Positions 61,804 to 64,000 of a DNA stretch of 64,000 bases are shown in pieces. The position numbers and the translations under genes were made by a program. The notes beneath the pieces were generated by a model. That model did no database searches. It saw only the letters and a list, made by a program, of their open reading frames with translations, and had not been told where the DNA came from. How positions within the stretch are numbered: the first letter of the stretch is position 1; each line of letters starts with the position of its first letter. The DNA comes from Burkholderia sp. OK233 (GTDB lineage Bacteria; Pseudomonadota; Gammaproteobacteria; Burkholderiales; Burkholderiaceae), in contig NZ_OCSR01000001.1 of the NCBI RefSeq assembly GCF_900230185.1, positions 4,774,001 through 4,838,000 on the forward strand. The letters run 5' to 3'.

Positions 61804-62625
61804 GTGAGTACTTTCACCACATCCGACGGCACCCAGCTTTACTACAAGGACTGGGGCACGGGCCAGCCGATTGTTTTGAGCCATGGTTGGCCGTTGAACG
61901 CCGACATGTGGGAATACCAGATGAAGTTTCTCGCCGACAACGGTTTTCGTGTCATCGCTCATGATCGCCGCGGCTTTGGACGTTCCGCGCAGCCGTGGTC
62001 GGGATACGACTACGACACGTTTGCCAGCGACGTCAATGAGTTGATCGAGGCGCTCGATCTCAGGGACGTGATTCTCGGCGGGTTTTCGATGGGCGGTGGC
62101 GAAGTGGCGCGTTATATCGGCCGTTTCGGCACGCGGCGCGTCGCGAAGGCAATTCTGCTCAGCGCCGTGACGCCTTTAATGATTCGCCGTGAGGATCATC
62201 CGGAAGGAATGGACCCAGCCATCTTCGACGGCATTCGTGCGGGACTGCTGAACGACCGGCCCAAGTTTCTCGACGACTTCGGCCCGCTTTTCATGGGCAG
62301 CGATCAGGAGGGCTCGAACGTGACGAAGCAGATGCTCGACTGGACTTTGTCGCTTGGGCTTCAGGGTGGCCTGAAAGGAACCTACGACTGCGTTGCAGCT
62401 TTCTCGGAGACTGACTTCAGGTCGGACCTCGCGAAATTCGATGTGCCCACACTGGTGGTGCACGGTGATGGGGACGCGGTCGTGAACTTCGACGTAACCG
62501 GAAAGGCGGCTGCCGCGCTGATCAAGGACGCGAAGCTGCTGGTCTATAAGGGCGCACCGCATGCGCTTTACATCTCGCACAAAGACCGGCTCAACCAGGA
62601 CCTCCTGGACTTCGCCCGGTCCTAG
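61804..62625 (+). CDS. alpha/beta hydrolase (non-heme haloperoxidase/arylesterase family)
   Basis: A 273-residue cytosolic hydrolase. The sequence begins STFTTSDGTQLYYKDWGTGQPIVLSHGWPL, with the nucleophile Ser95 in GGFSMGGG, acid in VVHGDGDAVV and His in GAPHALY. It is a paralog of the Tat-exported enzyme at 44698. I choose GTG because GGAG lies exactly 6 bases before it and the family starts at this residue; the ATG 12 bases earlier lacks a ribosome site. It is followed by an HD-fold gene 75 bases on. Confidence 0.92.
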   Translation: MSTFTTSDGTQLYYKDWGTGQPIVLSHGWPLNADMWEYQMKFLADNGFRVIAHDRRGFGRSAQPWSGYDYDTFASDVNELIEALDLRDVILGGFSMGGGEVARYIGRFGTRRVAKAILLSAVTPLMIRREDHPEGMDPAIFDGIRAGLLNDRPKFLDDFGPLFMGSDQEGSNVTKQMLDWTLSLGLQGGLKGTYDCVAAFSETDFRSDLAKFDVPTLVVHGDGDAVVNFDVTGKAAAALIKDAKLLVYKGAPHALYISHKDRLNQDLLDFARS

Positions 62626-62700
62626 ACATCGCCGGGCCGCGATGCCCGTCCGCATGCCGGGTGATCCATACCGAGGGGCTGTCTGACACGGAGAAGTGAC

Positions 62701-63342
62701 ATGAAGAAAATCATTGCGGGAGTCGAGATTCCCGACAGTGTGATGACCCGGGCAGCAACCGATCAGATCCGGGGCACGGAGTGTGAGTTGATGTTCCATC
62801 ATGCGCTAAGGGCTTTTCTGTTCGGCGCGCTGACTGGGTATCGCGGCAAGCTGACTTTCGACGCCGAGCTGCTTTACGTCGGCACGATGTTTCACAACGT
62901 TGGTTTGAATGTACAGCACCGGAGCTCTCCGTGCCGGTTTGAGGTGGATGGCGCGAATGCGGCGCGTGAATTCCTGCGCCAGCACGGTGCCACTGAGTCC
63001 GCGATCGGTCAGGTATGGGAGGCGATCGCGCTGCATACGACGCCGGGTATTCCTGAACATATGTCGCCGCTCGTCGCGCTGGTCAGCGCCGGGGTGCAGA
63101 TGGATGTACGCGGCGCCTGCTTCGACGAATTCACTGCGCAACAGCGCGACGAAATTGTGCAAGCCTATCCCCGCGAATCCGGTTTCAAGAAAAAGATCAT
63201 CGAAGCCTATGCGCACGGCATGGTGCATCGGCCCGAGACGACGTTCGGCACGGTGAACGCTGATGTGCTGGATCGGTGGGACCCGAACTATCGCAGGTTG
63301 AATTTCTGTGGACTGGTGCTTGGATCGGACTGGCCGAATTGA
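62701..63342 (+). CDS. HD-domain protein with a substituted HD pair
   Basis: A 213-residue protein of the HD phosphohydrolase fold, like the cyanamide hydratase/DJ-1-associated group. HHALRAFLFGALTGYRGKLTFDAELLYVGTMFHNVGLN carries the motif, but the metal-binding pair at residues 65-66 is His-Asn where the family has His-Asp. The first His is in FHH at 33-34, and a later His is in ALHTTPGIPEHMSP. The change would weaken or alter metal binding. It follows the alpha/beta hydrolase gene and precedes a XapX gene. Confidence 0.88.
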   Translation: MKKIIAGVEIPDSVMTRAATDQIRGTECELMFHHALRAFLFGALTGYRGKLTFDAELLYVGTMFHNVGLNVQHRSSPCRFEVDGANAAREFLRQHGATESAIGQVWEAIALHTTPGIPEHMSPLVALVSAGVQMDVRGACFDEFTAQQRDEIVQAYPRESGFKKKIIEAYAHGMVHRPETTFGTVNADVLDRWDPNYRRLNFCGLVLGSDWPN

Positions 63343-63446
63343 CCTGGGGTGACTTGAAGTACTGGCGCCTGCCTGAACGGTGGGTACGAATAGCGGATGC
63401 GAACGGCGTGCGCAACGAAGTGGCAGTTATCGAAAGGACAATCAGC

Positions 63447-63698
63447 ATGGGCTACATCATTTCACTGGGAGTCGGCTTCGCAGTCGGACTCCTCTATTGG
63501 CTACTCAAGGTCCAGTCGCCGGCACCGCCGCTGATCGCGCTGGCCGGGCTGCTCGGCATGGTGTTGGGTGAGCACACCATGCCGGTCGTCAAGGCGCAGC
63601 TCTTCGCGCAGACGCGGACGGTCGAGGTCGCCGAGCCTATGAAGAGTACCGCGGCGCAAAAGCCGATGACACCCGGCGCGACGAAAGAGGGCGGTTGA
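63447..63698 (+). CDS. XapX domain-containing membrane protein
   Basis: An 83-residue protein with two hydrophobic segments (GYIISLGVGFAVGLLYWLL, then IALAGLLGMVLGEHTMP) separated by a QSPAPP turn, which is the XapX pattern. Function of this family is unknown. The last 30 residues are polar. AAGGA precedes the ATG; a longer in-frame reading has no support. Confidence 0.9.
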   Translation: MGYIISLGVGFAVGLLYWLLKVQSPAPPLIALAGLLGMVLGEHTMPVVKAQLFAQTRTVEVAEPMKSTAAQKPMTPGATKEGG

Positions 63699-63738
63699 TG
63701 TCGCTGGCGCGTGCCTTCTGTTTTCAGGGGAATCGTTG

Positions 63739-64000
63739 GTGAATAAAGACGAAGACACGATTCTTGCGCTGATAGCGGGCTACGTTGACACCGTCGGGTT
63801 CGTTGCGTTGTTCGGACTCTTCACCGCGCATGTGACGGGCAACTTCGTACTGATCGGCGCGGAAGTCGCCGGCGTGGGGCAGGGTGTGCTGCTAAAGCTG
63901 CTCGCGTTTCCGTCTTTTATAGTCGGCATCGCACTGAGTAGCGTGATTTTTAAGTTTCTGGAGCGAAATCATTCGGCGGATGCTGCGAGCGCTTTGTACC
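63739..64000 (+). CDS. DUF1275 (YoaK-like) membrane protein, N-terminal part (cut by window edge)
   Basis: The beginning of a polytopic inner-membrane protein of the DUF1275/YoaK family. ALIAGYVDTVGFVALFGLFTAHVTGNFVLIGAEV is the hallmark TM1-TM2 region with a conserved Asp and the HVTGN motif. The start is GTG with AGGGGA 7 bases upstream; an ATG at 63699 in another frame ends after 14 codons. It follows the XapX gene by 40 bases, a common pairing. The gene continues past the right edge. Confidence 0.88.
   Translation, partial: MNKDEDTILALIAGYVDTVGFVALFGLFTAHVTGNFVLIGAEVAGVGQGVLLKLLAFPSFIVGIALSSVIFKFLERNHSADAASALY

Noticed and set aside
1..64000. CRISPR arrays, tRNA or rRNA genes, insertion sequences and prophage
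   Set aside because: I saw no regularly spaced identical repeats, no cloverleaf or rRNA segments, and no transposase, integrase or phage structural genes on either strand.

Overview
The window is high-GC DNA that reads like a secondary chromosome of a Burkholderiales bacterium, most likely Paraburkholderia or Burkholderia. The signs are several classic Burkholderia-type porins, FabV enoyl-ACP reductase, many LysR/AraC/GntR-controlled catabolic operons, and an intergenic double-hairpin repeat of a kind I associate with this group. I see no rRNA, tRNA, CRISPR array, insertion sequence or phage gene. Both edges cut a gene: a porin on the left and a DUF1275 membrane protein on the right.

Layout. 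0-7.5 kb: a plus-strand catabolic operon (AldA-like aldehyde dehydrogenase, MFS transporter, enolase-superfamily dehydratase, GMC oxidoreductase) facing a GcvA-like LysR gene. 7.6-15.6 kb: an aromatic/aliphatic amine module with an aldehyde dehydrogenase, a repeat-bearing membrane protein, a copper amine oxidase, its divergent AraC regulator and an APC permease. Two near-identical 27-bp operators tie the oxidase and the permease together. 15.7-19.4 kb: porin, small conserved protein, trans-aconitate methyltransferase and a divergent LysR. 19.4-26.3 kb: a polyamine/amine catabolic locus (GntR, class III aminotransferase, glutamine-synthetase-like ligase, AraC). Its two downstream hydrolase genes, N-carbamoylputrescine amidase and acetylpolyamine amidohydrolase, are both broken, one by a frameshift and one by an in-frame amber codon. 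26.4-35.7 kb: GST, a Rap1a/Tai-like immunity-type protein, fabV divergent from a class A penicillin-binding protein, an MFS transporter, a porin and a small lipoprotein. 35.7-40.4 kb: a redox operon (AhpD-like, azoreductase, cupin), a YWTD propeller and a ketoglutarate-semialdehyde-type dehydrogenase.

40.7-64 kb is an accessory-looking redox and detoxification region. It holds a truncated STAND-type regulator (OmpR-type DNA-binding domain plus NB-ARC ATPase), an AraC regulator, a Tat-exported alpha/beta hydrolase, two related FAD monooxygenases, a molybdenum hydroxylase with a tri-heme cytochrome c, an Old Yellow Enzyme, a DsbA-like oxidoreductase with its LysR, Dps, an isochorismatase-like hydrolase, a YtcJ-like amidohydrolase, an MscS channel fused to a cyclic-nucleotide-binding domain, a second alpha/beta hydrolase, an HD-fold protein whose HD pair reads His-Asn, and a XapX protein.

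The most notable new signals are regulatory. (1) The 27-bp AraC-type operator stands before both the amine oxidase and the amine permease, each with a promoter in the same relative position. (2) A TTAA-N6-TTAA box occurs five times between 40.7 and 61.7 kb and at no intergenic site I found elsewhere in the window. It lies before three separate hydrolase genes and fits the direct-repeat, one-helical-turn spacing expected for the OmpR-type domain of the STAND regulator. (3) The region from that regulator to the Tat hydrolase is bracketed by a 34-bp direct repeat (32/34 identical) joined on one side to a short relic of a monooxygenase 3' end, which suggests a rearrangement that also truncated the regulator.
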